Source: Microbacterium lacus (GTDB lineage Bacteria > Actinomycetota > Actinomycetes > Actinomycetales > Microbacteriaceae). From it: a stretch of 64,000 nucleotides of DNA. Of the stretch, positions 17,444 to 26,867 are shown one piece after another. Made by a program: the position numbers and the translations under genes. Positions within the stretch are counted from its first letter, which is position 1; each line of letters opens with the position of its first letter. The notes below the pieces were generated by a model. The model did not search any database. It saw only the letters and a list, made by a program, of their open reading frames with translations, and was not told where the DNA came from. The stretch covers positions 62,001-126,000 of the forward strand of contig NZ_NMUM01000019.1 in assembly GCF_002812805.1 (NCBI RefSeq). The letters run 5' to 3'.

Positions 17444-19163
17444 TCCGCTCCGCCCGAGCGATCACGCGGATGGTGCGGCGGATGTCTCGGCGCCGCGCCT
17501 CGGGCCGGTCGAATGGCTGCGGTGGGCCTGGCGCCAGGTCACGAGCATGCGGACGGCCCTCGTGCTGCTGCTTCTTCTCGCGATCGCAGCCATCCCCGGA
17601 TCCCTCGTTCCCCAGCGCAGCGCCGACCCGAACGGCGTCACGCAGTACTACACCGACCAGCCCGACCTCGCGCCGATCCTCGATGGGCTGAGCCTCTTCG
17701 ACGTCTACACGTCGCCCTGGTTCTCCGCGATCTACCTCCTGCTCTTCCTCTCGTTGATCGGCTGCGTCATCCCGCGCGCCAAGCACCACGCGAAGGCGCT
17801 CATGTCGAGGCCTCCGCGCACGCCCGTGCGCCTCTCGCGCCTCGCGGACTACGAAAAGCACAGTGTCGAGGCCTCGGAGGGGACGGATGCCTCGGCCCAG
17901 GCATCCGACGCCGTCGATCTCGCCGCGAAGCAACTGCGCCGCGCCGGCTACCGCGTCGAACGGGACGATTCCCGCGGCAGCTGGTCGGTTTCGGCGGAGC
18001 GTGGGTATCTGCGCGAGACCGGGAACCTCGTCTTCCACATCGCTCTCGTCGGGGTGCTGATCGCGGTCGGTTTCGGTGGCGGCTTCGCCTACACGGCCCA
18101 GCGCGTGGTGGTCGAGGGCACGACCTTCGTGAACACGCTCACCGACTACTCGTCCTTCAACCCGGGTCGGTTCGTCGACGGCACGACTCTCGCGCCCTAC
18201 GCTGTCACCCTCGACGAATTCCAGGTCTCGTACCAGGGCTTCGGCACGAACGCGGTGGGCCAGGCCGGGGACTTCGCCGCCGTCATCACGACGCGCGAGC
18301 CCGATGGTCAGACCACCGAGGACGCGATCCGCGTCAACCACCCGGTCGACCTCGCGGGCGACAAGCTGTATCTGCTGGGCAACGGCTACGCACCGACGAT
18401 CGTCGTTCGTGATGCCGAGGGCGTCGTGCGGTATCGCGAATCGCAGCCCTTCCTTCCGCAGGACACCAACATGACTTCGCTCGGCGTGGTGAAGGTCGCG
18501 GATGGCTTCGCGGAACAGCTCGGCATGATCGGATTCTTCTATCCCACCCAGGATGTGCTCACGTCGGGGGCCTACACGTCGACCTTCCCCGATCTGATCA
18601 ACCCGGTTCTCACATTGAACGTCTTTCAGGGCGACCTCGGGATCAACGATGGCACCCCCCGCTCGGTCTACACACTCGATGTCGGCGAGATGACCCAGCT
18701 CACGGGCGGATCGACGGGCGTCGACTCCATCGAGCTGCGCCCCGGAGAGACGGCGGATCTGCCGAACGGCCTCGGCACCGTCACGTTCGAGGACGAGTCC
18801 GCGACGATCGCATCGGAGGCTCCGGTCAAGCGCTTCGCGTCGTTGCAGGTGCACCGCGATCCGTCCGCCGTGTGGGTTCTGGTCTTCGCCGTGCTGGCAC
18901 TGCTCGGTCTGCTCACGGCCCTGTTCGTGCCGCGTCGACGTGTGTGGGTCAAGGCCGCCGTCCGCGAGAGCGAGGATGGCCCGCTCATCGATCTCGAATA
19001 CGCCGGCCTCGCCCGTGGTGAAGATCCGGCCCTGCGCGCCGCCGTGACGCAGGTCGCGGATCGGCACCTCGCGGCGTTCGATCACCCCGTTGTCGACGCC
19101 CTCGAGCCCGGCGATACCGGCAGTGGCGACCGCCGCGATGCCCCCACCCCCGACGTAAACTGA
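17424..19163 (+). CDS. resB: Cytochrome c biogenesis protein ResB
   Basis: A 579-residue membrane protein of system II. Hydrophobic segments lie near residues 41-60, 90-110, 198-215 and 485-505, with a large extracytoplasmic domain between the last two, as in ResB/Ccs1. Together with CcsB it carries haem across the membrane and attaches it to apocytochrome c. The GTG start is inside the end of ccdA. The last 60 residues are a soluble tail. Its target here would be the cytochrome c subunit of an actinobacterial bcc-aa3 supercomplex, which is not in the window. Confidence 0.93.
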   Translation: MSNSLSDPLRPSDHADGAADVSAPRLGPVEWLRWAWRQVTSMRTALVLLLLLAIAAIPGSLVPQRSADPNGVTQYYTDQPDLAPILDGLSLFDVYTSPWFSAIYLLLFLSLIGCVIPRAKHHAKALMSRPPRTPVRLSRLADYEKHSVEASEGTDASAQASDAVDLAAKQLRRAGYRVERDDSRGSWSVSAERGYLRETGNLVFHIALVGVLIAVGFGGGFAYTAQRVVVEGTTFVNTLTDYSSFNPGRFVDGTTLAPYAVTLDEFQVSYQGFGTNAVGQAGDFAAVITTREPDGQTTEDAIRVNHPVDLAGDKLYLLGNGYAPTIVVRDAEGVVRYRESQPFLPQDTNMTSLGVVKVADGFAEQLGMIGFFYPTQDVLTSGAYTSTFPDLINPVLTLNVFQGDLGINDGTPRSVYTLDVGEMTQLTGGSTGVDSIELRPGETADLPNGLGTVTFEDESATIASEAPVKRFASLQVHRDPSAVWVLVFAVLALLGLLTALFVPRRRVWVKAAVRESEDGPLIDLEYAGLARGEDPALRAAVTQVADRHLAAFDHPVVDALEPGDTGSGDRRDAPTPDVN

Positions 19164-19167
19164 GGCC

Positions 19168-20211
19168 ATGCCCGCCGAAGAAACCCTCTCGCTGGACGCC
19201 GTATCGGTGCTCCTGATCTGGACGGCCATCGCGATCTACGCCCTCGCGTTCATCGCCTACGCCCTTGACCTCGCACGCCGCTCGGCGATGGCGGTCGACG
19301 CCAAGGGGGTTCCCGAGTACGCGACGCAGCGCGAGCTGGTCGGGGTGGGCACGCGTCTCGGATCGGGCGCGCCGGCCCGCGGAACCGGCTCGGTCGACAC
19401 CGCTCAGCCGGCCGCGACTCCCCGTCGCCCGCGGCAGATGTGGGCCCGCGTCGGCACGGCGTTGACCGTTCTGGCGTTCCTGTTCCACCTCGGTGCCACG
19501 ATCACGCGCGGAATCGCGGCGGAACGCGTCCCCTGGTCGAACATGTACGAGTTCTCGATGACCGGCACCCTGCTGATCGTCGCCGTGTACCTCGTCGTCC
19601 TGTTCCGCTACGACCTCCGCTTCCTCGGCACGTTCATCACCGGCCTCATCGTGATCCTTCTCGCCGGAGTGCTCCTCGGTGGGCTCTACACCGAGGTCGT
19701 TCCGCTGATGGACCCGCTGAAGAGCGTGTGGCTCGTCATCCACGTCTTCGTCGCCTCGCTCGGCACGGCATTCTTCGCGCTCGCCTTCGCCCTGTCGGTC
19801 GTGCAGCTCATGCAGGCACGTCGCGAGCGGCGTGCGGTCGAGGCATCCGAGTCATCCGAAGCGAAGCCCTCACCACGTTTCCTGCGGACGCTTCCGACCG
19901 CCGACACGCTCGAGAGCCTGGCCTACCGCTTCGCGATCGTCGGCTTCATCTTCTGGACGTTCACCCTGATCGCCGGCTCGATCTGGGCGCAGGATGCCTG
20001 GGGTCGCTACTGGGGCTTCGACACGAAGGAAGTCTGGACCTTCGTGATCTGGGTGCTGTACGCCGGATACATCCACGCCCGCGCGACCCGCGGTTGGCGC
20101 GGCACGCGTTCGGCGTGGCTCGCGATCATCGGCTTCGCGGCGGTCATGTTCAACTTCACGATCGTGAACATGTTCTTCAAGGGTCTGCACGCGTACAGCG
20201 GCCTGTCGTAA
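19168..20211 (+). CDS. ccsB: Cytochrome c biogenesis protein CcsB (CcsA/CcmC haem-handling family)
   Basis: A 347-residue membrane protein with about eight helices. The haem-handling WWD-type segment reads GRYWGFDTKEVWTFVIW and is flanked by conserved histidines (VIHVFVASLG upstream, FKGLHAYSG at the C-terminus). It forms the haem channel and lyase with ResB. TAAACT lies exactly six bases before the ATG, so besides read-through from resB it may have its own leaderless promoter. It is the last gene of the unit and faces a long hairpin before the convergent YhgE/Pip gene. Confidence 0.93.
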   Translation: MPAEETLSLDAVSVLLIWTAIAIYALAFIAYALDLARRSAMAVDAKGVPEYATQRELVGVGTRLGSGAPARGTGSVDTAQPAATPRRPRQMWARVGTALTVLAFLFHLGATITRGIAAERVPWSNMYEFSMTGTLLIVAVYLVVLFRYDLRFLGTFITGLIVILLAGVLLGGLYTEVVPLMDPLKSVWLVIHVFVASLGTAFFALAFALSVVQLMQARRERRAVEASESSEAKPSPRFLRTLPTADTLESLAYRFAIVGFIFWTFTLIAGSIWAQDAWGRYWGFDTKEVWTFVIWVLYAGYIHARATRGWRGTRSAWLAIIGFAAVMFNFTIVNMFFKGLHAYSGLS

Positions 20212-20226
20212 GTCTCTTCTCCGCGC

Positions 20227-20284
20227 CGGATGTCCCACCTTTTCACCTGACGCTCAGTCTTGGGGTGAAAAGGTGGGACATCCG
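20227..20284. terminator. 21-bp perfect hairpin between convergent genes
   Basis: Arms 20227-20247 and 20264-20284 are perfect reverse complements of 21 bases each, with a 16-base loop. The arms contain GATGTCCCACC and its complement, and an A/T run in the stem (TTTT/AAAA). Position between the ccsB and YhgE/Pip stop codons suggests a bidirectional terminator. No tail of T follows on either side. Confidence 0.6.
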
Positions 20285-20315
20285 CGTGCCGGCGATGCCG
20301 GGGCGGGCCTGGAGC

Positions 20316-22289
20316 TCAGGCGGGCTGCGCCGCGAGCAGAGCCCGCGCCGAGGTCGAGCGGCGCTGCGCGACAACGACCATGCTCGCGATCAGCGACAGT
20401 GCGCCCCACGCGATCAGGCCGACGCCACCGGCGGTGACCCCGCCGGCGCCCGTGAGGGCACCGACCATCGCGTGATACGCCGGAGCTGTGGGCAAGAGGC
20501 CGGCGATCGAGGCGAGGGGCCCCGGTACGGTCGACACGATTCCGGTCGCGAGCGCCAGCACCCCGACGAGCGCCGCGACCCAGCGGCCAGCACCCCCGAG
20601 TACCGCGACGAGCGCCTGGTTGACGGCCGCGAAGGCGACCCCGGCGATCATGCACACGGCGGCGAACGTCCACCACTGGCCCCAGTCGTACGAGGCCGCG
20701 AACTGCGCGACGATCGCGACCAGTAGGCCCTGGGCCGCCCCGAGAAGAGCGGCGGGCAGGAAGGCCCGCAGCGTCAGGCGCACCGTGGATTCGCGTGCGG
20801 CGAGGGCACGGCCGGTCGCGGCGCGCAGTGCGACGAATGTCGCCAGGCCCCCGAACCAGAGCACGGCCATCGAGAGCAACGGGATGGCGGATGCGCCGAA
20901 GAGGGATGTGCCGATGCCTTCGGTGCCGACGGGGTTGCTCAGCACGGTTGCGAGGCTCGTCGCTTCGTCGTCGGTGTAGGTCGGCAGGGCCGCGGTGGCC
21001 TCGTCGAGGCCGTCGGCGAGCGAGGTCGCGCCGTCTGCGAGAGACCCGACGCCGTCGACGAGCGTCTGCGCGCCGGCGCCGAGCTGTTCGGCCCCCGTCG
21101 CGAGCTGCGCGGTGCCGTTCTGCAGTCCGCGGGCGCCGTTCGCGCTCGCGGTCGTGCCGTCGGCGAGCTGCGTGAGCCCGGACGAGAGCGAGGTCGCCCC
21201 GGAGGCGGACTGGCGCAGACCGTCGACAACGGGAGAGGTCGGGCCGGTGATCTGACCGACCCCGGCTGCGGTGCCGGCGGCTGCGGGTACGAGCTGATCG
21301 GCGTACGCATCGGTCGTGCTCGAACTCACGAGCGCTGACTGCAACGAGGTGCAGAACGCGCCCGAGGCGCCGGATGCGTCGCAGTCCGCGACGAGCTGCG
21401 TCAGGGCAGCCGTCGTGCCGCCGCTCTGCGCGTCGACAGCGGCGGCGAGCTGGGACGCCCCGTTCGCGGCCTGGGAGAGCTGCGTGCCCGAGAGCTGGTC
21501 CGCGATCTGCGTGATACCCGAGCCGAGGCTCGCTGCCCCGCCCGCCGAGCTGCGCATGCCGCCGGCGATCGTGTCGAGACCACCGGCAAGCTCTCCTGCC
21601 CCGGAGGCGGCCGAGCTCGCGCCCGTGGCGAGTTGTGTCGCGCCGCTGGGGAGCGCCGCACCGCCCTCGGCCGCCTGCGCGGCGCCGTCGGCGAGTTGCC
21701 CTGCCCCGTCTGCCGCCTGACCGATCTGGTCAGACAGCGTTGTGAAGCTCAGGAAGACGTTCTCGAGGGTGAGGGTCGAGATCTGCTCGCCCATGACGGT
21801 CGCGGCCGTCTGTGTGACCTGCGAGGTGATCGCGTCGTCGACGAGCAGGGATTCGGATGACGTCGCCACCTCGATGACGGCCTTCTCGGGCGTCGTCGCG
21901 GCAGAGTCGGCCAGAGCCTGACCCGATGAGGTCGCGGCGGCCGAGAAGCCCGACGGGATCGTCACGATGGCGTCGTACGTGCCGTCGGCGAGACCTTCGG
22001 CCGCGTCCTCATCGTTCGAGAGCACCCAGGTCAGGTTCGAGTCGAGGTCGTCCGATCCCTCGACGAGTCCGGCCGAGAGCTGACGACCCAGCGGCGTGTA
22101 CTGGTCATTGACCGTGACGGGCTCGTCGTCGTTCACGATTGCCGCGGTGATCTCGTCAAGGCGTTCGGTCGGGTTGTAGAGGGCGGTCACGAGGATTCCG
22201 CCGAGCACGGCGGGCAGCAGGAGCACCCCCAGCACGGTCAGCCAGGTCACGGGGCGGCGCGAGCGCGCGCGCTCGATCGGAAGAGTCAT
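20316..22289 (-). CDS. YhgE/Pip family membrane protein
   Basis: A 657-residue protein with one N-terminal helix, a large extracytoplasmic region and about five C-terminal helices (ABC2-type fold). The middle, residues about 190-440, is built of short alanine/glycine repeats of the pattern LAxGAxxLxxGA, typical of YhgE/Pip proteins and predicted to form a long helical stalk. The family includes phage infection protein and the ESX-like EsaA. The ATG overlaps the stop of the MMPL gene (ATGA). Together they probably make an export or lipid-transport system controlled by the TetR protein upstream. Confidence 0.85.
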   Translation of the reverse strand: MTLPIERARSRRPVTWLTVLGVLLLPAVLGGILVTALYNPTERLDEITAAIVNDDEPVTVNDQYTPLGRQLSAGLVEGSDDLDSNLTWVLSNDEDAAEGLADGTYDAIVTIPSGFSAAATSSGQALADSAATTPEKAVIEVATSSESLLVDDAITSQVTQTAATVMGEQISTLTLENVFLSFTTLSDQIGQAADGAGQLADGAAQAAEGGAALPSGATQLATGASSAASGAGELAGGLDTIAGGMRSSAGGAASLGSGITQIADQLSGTQLSQAANGASQLAAAVDAQSGGTTAALTQLVADCDASGASGAFCTSLQSALVSSSTTDAYADQLVPAAAGTAAGVGQITGPTSPVVDGLRQSASGATSLSSGLTQLADGTTASANGARGLQNGTAQLATGAEQLGAGAQTLVDGVGSLADGATSLADGLDEATAALPTYTDDEATSLATVLSNPVGTEGIGTSLFGASAIPLLSMAVLWFGGLATFVALRAATGRALAARESTVRLTLRAFLPAALLGAAQGLLVAIVAQFAASYDWGQWWTFAAVCMIAGVAFAAVNQALVAVLGGAGRWVAALVGVLALATGIVSTVPGPLASIAGLLPTAPAYHAMVGALTGAGGVTAGGVGLIAWGALSLIASMVVVAQRRSTSARALLAAQPA

Positions 22290-25072
22290 ACGTTCACCTC
22301 ATTCGAGCTCGTGCGAGCTACGTTCTTCGTCAAAGTCAATCCCGTCACGTCCGGCCGTCGTGCCTCCGCGAGCAGGGCGAGGGCCGCGGGCTCACGCCGG
22401 GCCGAGGCGATCACGGTGAGCCTTCCGTCGGGCGACCGGTCGGCAGCGTCGCGCAGCAGCGCGGATGCCTGGTCTCGTTCGGCGTCGCCGATGACGGCGT
22501 CGAGTCCGTCGATCACGACGAGGCGCGGCGAACCGGCCAGCGCGCTTCGCAGCTCGCCCATCGGGTCATCCGTGTCCGTGAGCAACGCGACGCCGACGTG
22601 CGAGCGCACCCAGGCGCTCCGGCCGGGCAGCAGGTGCCCGCAGACCTTCAGCGCGCCGTCGCTGGGTGCGATGCGGCCGGCGAGTGTCAGGAGCAGGCTC
22701 CGTGCGGCGATCGGTTCGGACGACGTCACCACGAGGGTCTGCCCCGACTCGAGGCGAAGGTCGACACCGGCGAACAGAACGCGATCATCCTCGACCAGTG
22801 AGAGGTCCTCGGCCACGGCCACGGCCGTGGTATCCGGCTCGGGCCAGTCCGCGTACTCGATCTCGCGGCGGACGGCGTCGCCCTCGATATCGATGTGCGG
22901 CAGGATCCGGTCGACCCAGCGGGGAATCCACCAGGCTTTGTCGGCGAGGAGCGCCATGACCGCGGGGATCAGCGTCATGCGAACGAGGAAGGCGTCGATC
23001 GCGATTCCCGCGGCTAGACCCAACGCGATCGGTTTGATCGAGGTATCGCCCTCGGGCACGAAGGCCGCGAAGACCGCGAACATGATCAAACCGGCCGCTG
23101 TGACGACGCGCGCCGACGCGGTGAATCCCGAGCGCACGGCGCCGATTGCGGTAAGCCGGTCTGCGCGGCCACGCCGCTCGCGGGACGCATGCACGAAGTC
23201 CTCGCGCATGCGGGTCACGAGGAACACCTGGTAATCCATGGCGAGCCCGAACAGCACACCCATCAACACGATTGGCATGAAGCTGATCACGGGGCCCGTG
23301 CGGGTGACGTGCAGCAGATCGGCGAACCACCCCCACTCGAAGACAGCCGCGACGATGCCGAAGGCGGCGGCCACCGAGAGCAGGTAGCCGAGTGCTGCGG
23401 TGAGCGGCACGGCGATCGAGCGGAACACGATCATCAGCAGGATGAACGAGAGCCCGACGACGAAAATGGCGAAGGGGAGCAGCGCGGCGCCCAGGCGATC
23501 GGAGATGTCGATCGCGATGGCGGTGAACCCGGTGACCTTCAGGTCGACACCGTACTCGTCGAGCAACTGATCGTGCAGCGCGCGCAGATCGCGGACGAGT
23601 TGCGCGGTGGCCGGGTCATCCGGCGCGGTCGTCGGGATGATCTGGATGATGCCCGTATCGGCGGTTTCGTTGGGTGTCGCGAGAGCGATCGTGTCGACCC
23701 CCGGGGTTTTCTCGATCTCGGCGGCGAGGTCGTCCATCAGGGCGACGGGGTCGGTCGAGGTGACGATCGTGCCCGTCATGATGAGCGGTCCGTTGAACCC
23801 GGGACCGAACTCCTCGGCGATGAGGTCGTAGCTCTTGCGCGCCTCGGACGACTCGGGCAGCATCCCCGCGTTCGGCAGGGCCAGGGCGAGCTGTGTCGCC
23901 GGGATCGCGGTGATGCCGAGGCCGACGATCAGCGCCACGGTCGTGATGACCGGGTGCTTCGTCACGCCGCCGACCCACCGCTGCGCGAAGCCGAGGCGAG
24001 GGCGCGTCGGACCCGACCGGCGGGCGCGCGGCGTCCTCGGCCGCGGCATCCGTCCACGTACGCGCCCCTTGACGAATCCCAAGAGGGCGGGGGTCAGGGT
24101 GAGCGCGACCAGCACGGCGATGGCCACGGCGACGGCGGCAGCGATACCCATCGTCGTGAGGAAGGGGATGTTCGCGAACGAGAGTCCGATCAAGGCGATG
24201 AGCACGGTGATTCCGGCGAAGACGACCGCCGAACCCGCGGTTCCCGTCGCGCGCGCGACCGACTCCTCCGGATCGATGCCCGACCGCACCTGGTCTTGAT
24301 GTCGAGCGACGATGAAGAGCGCGTAATCGATGCCCACCGCGAGCCCGAGCATCAGTGCGAGCAGAGGCGTCGTCGACGAAATGGTCGTGAACACCGTGGC
24401 GAAAAGGATGAGCGCCATCGACAGACCGACGCCGATGAGTGCGGTGACGAGGGGGAGCCCCGCGACCAGGAACGATCGGAAGGTCACGATGAGCACGAGC
24501 AGGGCGATCAGGATGCCGACGGCCTCCGTGATCGTCACCCCCGGCACCGATGTCGAGAACAGGTCGCCGCCGAGCTCGGCTTCGGACCCCGCGGGTAGTT
24601 CGTCGCGCAGCTCGGTCACGACGTCGGTGAGTGCGGCGCGGGTCTCGGCCGAGACATCCGTCGCCTGCCCGTCGAACTGCAGCCGGACGATCGCGGCGGA
24701 CGCATCCTCGGTGACGAGACCGGAAACCGTCTCATCGAACGGATCCGTGACCGCCAACACGCCGTCGATGTCTTCGAGTTCGGCGATGGATGCCTGGATG
24801 TCATCGAGATAGGGGGCCTCATCGGCGCGATCGCCCTCCGCCGCGACGACGATGAATTGGGCGCTGGTGCCGCTCGCCTGGGGGAATGTGCGGCTCAGCT
24901 GCTCGAGGCCCTCTTGTGCCTCGGTGCCGGGAATCGAAAATGAGTTATCGGTTCCCTGGCCGAGCAGCACGGCGCCCGCGCCGCCGAGGCCGAGGAGTAA
25001 CAGCCACGCGATCAGCACCCGCCAGCCGTGACGGTACGCCCAACGTCCCAGTGAGTAGAGCAGAGTGGACAC
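22286..25072 (-). CDS. MMPL family RND transporter with C-terminal degenerate ABC-type domain
   Basis: A 928-residue transporter. Residues 1-740 are a typical MMPL protein: 12 helices in two repeats, each with a porter domain, and the proton-relay motif GLAVGIDYALFIVARHQDQ in helix 4, mirrored by GLAMDYQVFLVTRMRED. The extra 187 residues look like an ABC ATPase that has lost its catalytic motifs: LFAGVDLRLESGQTLVVTS, then SLLLTLAGRIAPSDGALKV, but the Walker A segment reads SSEPIAARS without the GKS, and the Walker B segment VVIDGLDAV lacks the Glu. The GTG has a GGAGG site. Likely lipid or drug export, coupled to YhgE/Pip. Confidence 0.88.
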   Translation of the reverse strand: MSTLLYSLGRWAYRHGWRVLIAWLLLLGLGGAGAVLLGQGTDNSFSIPGTEAQEGLEQLSRTFPQASGTSAQFIVVAAEGDRADEAPYLDDIQASIAELEDIDGVLAVTDPFDETVSGLVTEDASAAIVRLQFDGQATDVSAETRAALTDVVTELRDELPAGSEAELGGDLFSTSVPGVTITEAVGILIALLVLIVTFRSFLVAGLPLVTALIGVGLSMALILFATVFTTISSTTPLLALMLGLAVGIDYALFIVARHQDQVRSGIDPEESVARATGTAGSAVVFAGITVLIALIGLSFANIPFLTTMGIAAAVAVAIAVLVALTLTPALLGFVKGRVRGRMPRPRTPRARRSGPTRPRLGFAQRWVGGVTKHPVITTVALIVGLGITAIPATQLALALPNAGMLPESSEARKSYDLIAEEFGPGFNGPLIMTGTIVTSTDPVALMDDLAAEIEKTPGVDTIALATPNETADTGIIQIIPTTAPDDPATAQLVRDLRALHDQLLDEYGVDLKVTGFTAIAIDISDRLGAALLPFAIFVVGLSFILLMIVFRSIAVPLTAALGYLLSVAAAFGIVAAVFEWGWFADLLHVTRTGPVISFMPIVLMGVLFGLAMDYQVFLVTRMREDFVHASRERRGRADRLTAIGAVRSGFTASARVVTAAGLIMFAVFAAFVPEGDTSIKPIALGLAAGIAIDAFLVRMTLIPAVMALLADKAWWIPRWVDRILPHIDIEGDAVRREIEYADWPEPDTTAVAVAEDLSLVEDDRVLFAGVDLRLESGQTLVVTSSEPIAARSLLLTLAGRIAPSDGALKVCGHLLPGRSAWVRSHVGVALLTDTDDPMGELRSALAGSPRLVVIDGLDAVIGDAERDQASALLRDAADRSPDGRLTVIASARREPAALALLAEARRPDVTGLTLTKNVARTSSNEVNV

Positions 25073-25103
25073 ACGGCCTCCAGGGCGCTCGAGTGGTCAT
25101 ATC

Positions 25104-25136
25104 GATACGCCGGTGTATCCGATACATAGGTGTATC
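25104..25136. promoter_or_regulatory. Two tandem TetR-type operators
   Basis: GATACGCCGGTGTATC (25104-25119) and GATACATAGGTGTATC (25121-25136) are inverted repeats with GATAC/GTATC outer arms, 17 bases centre to centre. They lie between the MMPL gene start (25072) and the tetR start (25200). Two TetR dimers would bind on nearly opposite faces or cooperatively, shutting off both directions. Confidence 0.7.
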
Positions 25137-25199
25137 GTAAAACGTCCGCGCAGGGCAAGGCTGTGTAGTCGATGTGAGGATTTCTTGGAGGGAGCGCGC

Positions 25200-25850
25200 A
25201 TGGGTGACACCACGGTTGACAGAACCGTCGCGACGACCCGTCGCCGTGAGGCGACCCGTCAGCGACTCCTGGACGCAGCGGCTCAAGTGTTCGCGGAAGT
25301 CGGGCTGGATGCGGCCACCGTCGAGGCCGTGTGCGAGCGCGCCGGCTACACGCGAGGCGCCTTCTACTCCAACTTCGACAGCAAAGAAGAACTCTTCCTC
25401 GAGCTCGCCGGTCGCGTTGCGCGAGAGAGGGTCGCCGCTGTGCGGGCGCGGGTCGGGGAGCTCGAGCACGCTGACACCGCTCCGAGCGCCGACGCGTTCT
25501 CGATCGTTCAGGAGGTGCTCGACGTCTCGAACGACGATCGGCTGGGCGTGCTGCTCATGAGCGAGATACGCATCCACGCGCTCCGCAATCGTTCGCTCGC
25601 CGATGCATACCTCGCGCAAGAGGCCGAAATGGTGACGAGCGTCGCTCAGATCATCGCCGACATCGTCCGTACGCGCCGCCTTGCGTTACGCGTACCCGCC
25701 GACGAGGCGGCCCGGCTGATGCTGATGGCGTGGGAAGGCGCGTCGGTACGTGCCGTGATGGCCGGTCTCGACTACGAGCAGCTCTGCCGTCGCACGAGCG
25801 TCGAGATCGGCCGGCTCGCGCAGCTGATCATCGACCCTCCCGCTCCCTGA
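25200..25850 (+). CDS. TetR family transcriptional regulator
   Basis: A 216-residue regulator. The N-terminal HTH reads TRQRLLDAAAQVFAEVGLDA then VEAVCERAGYTRGAFYSNF, a textbook TetR signature (GAFYSNFDSKEEL). The rest is an all-helical ligand domain. The ATG at 25200 follows GGAGGGAG; in-frame codons farther upstream are inside the operator region. It is divergent from the MMPL-YhgE operon, with tandem operators between them, so it very probably represses that operon and itself. Its 3' end overlaps the menC 3' end by 23 bases. Confidence 0.9.
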   Translation: MGDTTVDRTVATTRRREATRQRLLDAAAQVFAEVGLDAATVEAVCERAGYTRGAFYSNFDSKEELFLELAGRVARERVAAVRARVGELEHADTAPSADAFSIVQEVLDVSNDDRLGVLLMSEIRIHALRNRSLADAYLAQEAEMVTSVAQIIADIVRTRRLALRVPADEAARLMLMAWEGASVRAVMAGLDYEQLCRRTSVEIGRLAQLIIDPPAP

Positions 25851-26829
25851 GCACAGCGAGACAGCGCTCGAGGCGGGCGAGCCACCAGTCGCGGCGCTCG
25901 GGTGCAGCGGCCAACCGCTCGATGGCATCGGCATCGGGGCGAATGCGGCCGACGCCGATTGAGCCCGCGTTCTGCTCCAGCACAGCGACATCCGTCTCGA
26001 AAAGTGCGGACGTGCCCAGCCCGCAGTCGTAGTCGAGGTCGGGGAGCGCGGCCGCGAGCGCGACGCCCATCGAGAGGCCGATCGCCGTGTCGAGGGCGCT
26101 GGAGACGACGACGGGAAGACCCGCCCGTTCGACAATGTCCATGGCCCGGCGAATCCCGCCGAGGGGTTGGGCCTTGATCACGAGAAGATCGGCGGCCCCG
26201 GCTCGCGCGACCGCGATCGGGTCCTCGGCCTTCCGCACACTCTCGTCGGCCGCGATCGGGATGTCGAGGTAGCGGATGCGTTCGCGCAGCTGCACGAGCT
26301 CGTCGATGGTCGTGCACGGCTGCTCGATGTACTCGAGGTCGAACTCGGCGAGGGCGTGCACCGCATGCTCGGCCTCGTCGACGTTCCACCCGCCGTTCGC
26401 ATCGACGCGGATGCGCCCCTCGGCACCGAGCTCGTGTCGAACGGCACGCACGCGTTCGACATCGTCGGCGAGGCGTTGACCGGGTTCGGCGACCTTGATC
26501 TTGGCGGTCCGGCACCCGGGGAAGCGCGCGAGGACCTCGGGGACGGATGCTGCGGGCACGGCCGGGATCGTCGCGTTGACCATGATGTCGGTCCGCCGCG
26601 GCTCGGGCAGCTCGTGCCAGCCGTAGTCGAGCGCTGCCTCGAGCCAGGTCGCCGCCTCGTCGTCGCCATATTCGATGAAGGGTGAGAACTCCGTCCACCC
26701 CGCGGGCCCCTCGATCAGCAGCGCCTCGCGCGCGTCCAGGCCGCGGGAGCGGACGCGCAGGGGGAGGGCCACGACGACCGCGCGTTCGCGGAGGTCGGCG
26801 AACGAGGGAAGGGGTGATGCATCCGTCAT
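25828..26829 (-). CDS. menC: o-Succinylbenzoate synthase
   Basis: Dehydrates SHCHC to o-succinylbenzoate in menaquinone synthesis. This 333-residue enolase-superfamily enzyme shows the TAKIKVAE lysine, the three metal ligands in RVDANGGW, YIEQPC and AADESV, and the second catalytic lysine in VIKAQPLGG. The ATG has an AGGAG site about 10 bases upstream. It is divergent from menB; a weak -10 (TAGGCA) on the minus strand overlaps the menB -10. Length is normal for actinobacterial MenC. Confidence 0.93.
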   Translation of the reverse strand: MTDASPLPSFADLRERAVVVALPLRVRSRGLDAREALLIEGPAGWTEFSPFIEYGDDEAATWLEAALDYGWHELPEPRRTDIMVNATIPAVPAASVPEVLARFPGCRTAKIKVAEPGQRLADDVERVRAVRHELGAEGRIRVDANGGWNVDEAEHAVHALAEFDLEYIEQPCTTIDELVQLRERIRYLDIPIAADESVRKAEDPIAVARAGAADLLVIKAQPLGGIRRAMDIVERAGLPVVVSSALDTAIGLSMGVALAAALPDLDYDCGLGTSALFETDVAVLEQNAGSIGVGRIRPDADAIERLAAAPERRDWWLARLERCLAVLREREGR

Positions 26830-26851
26830 GTCCCCATCTTGCTCCTGCCGG

Positions 26852-26861
26852 TGCCTAGGCT
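26852..26861. promoter_or_regulatory. Overlapping divergent -10 boxes (menC / menB)
   Basis: TGCCTAGGCT contains TAGGCT on the plus strand, six bases before the menB ATG, and TAGGCA on the minus strand, 22 bases before the menC ATG. The two boxes share CTAG/TA bases. The menC box is the weaker match. Confidence 0.4.
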
Positions 26862-26867
26862 GGGGCC

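Noticed and set aside
17394..19229. 611-codon frame antisense to resB
   Set aside because: ResB on the plus strand is unambiguous; the antisense product has no motif.
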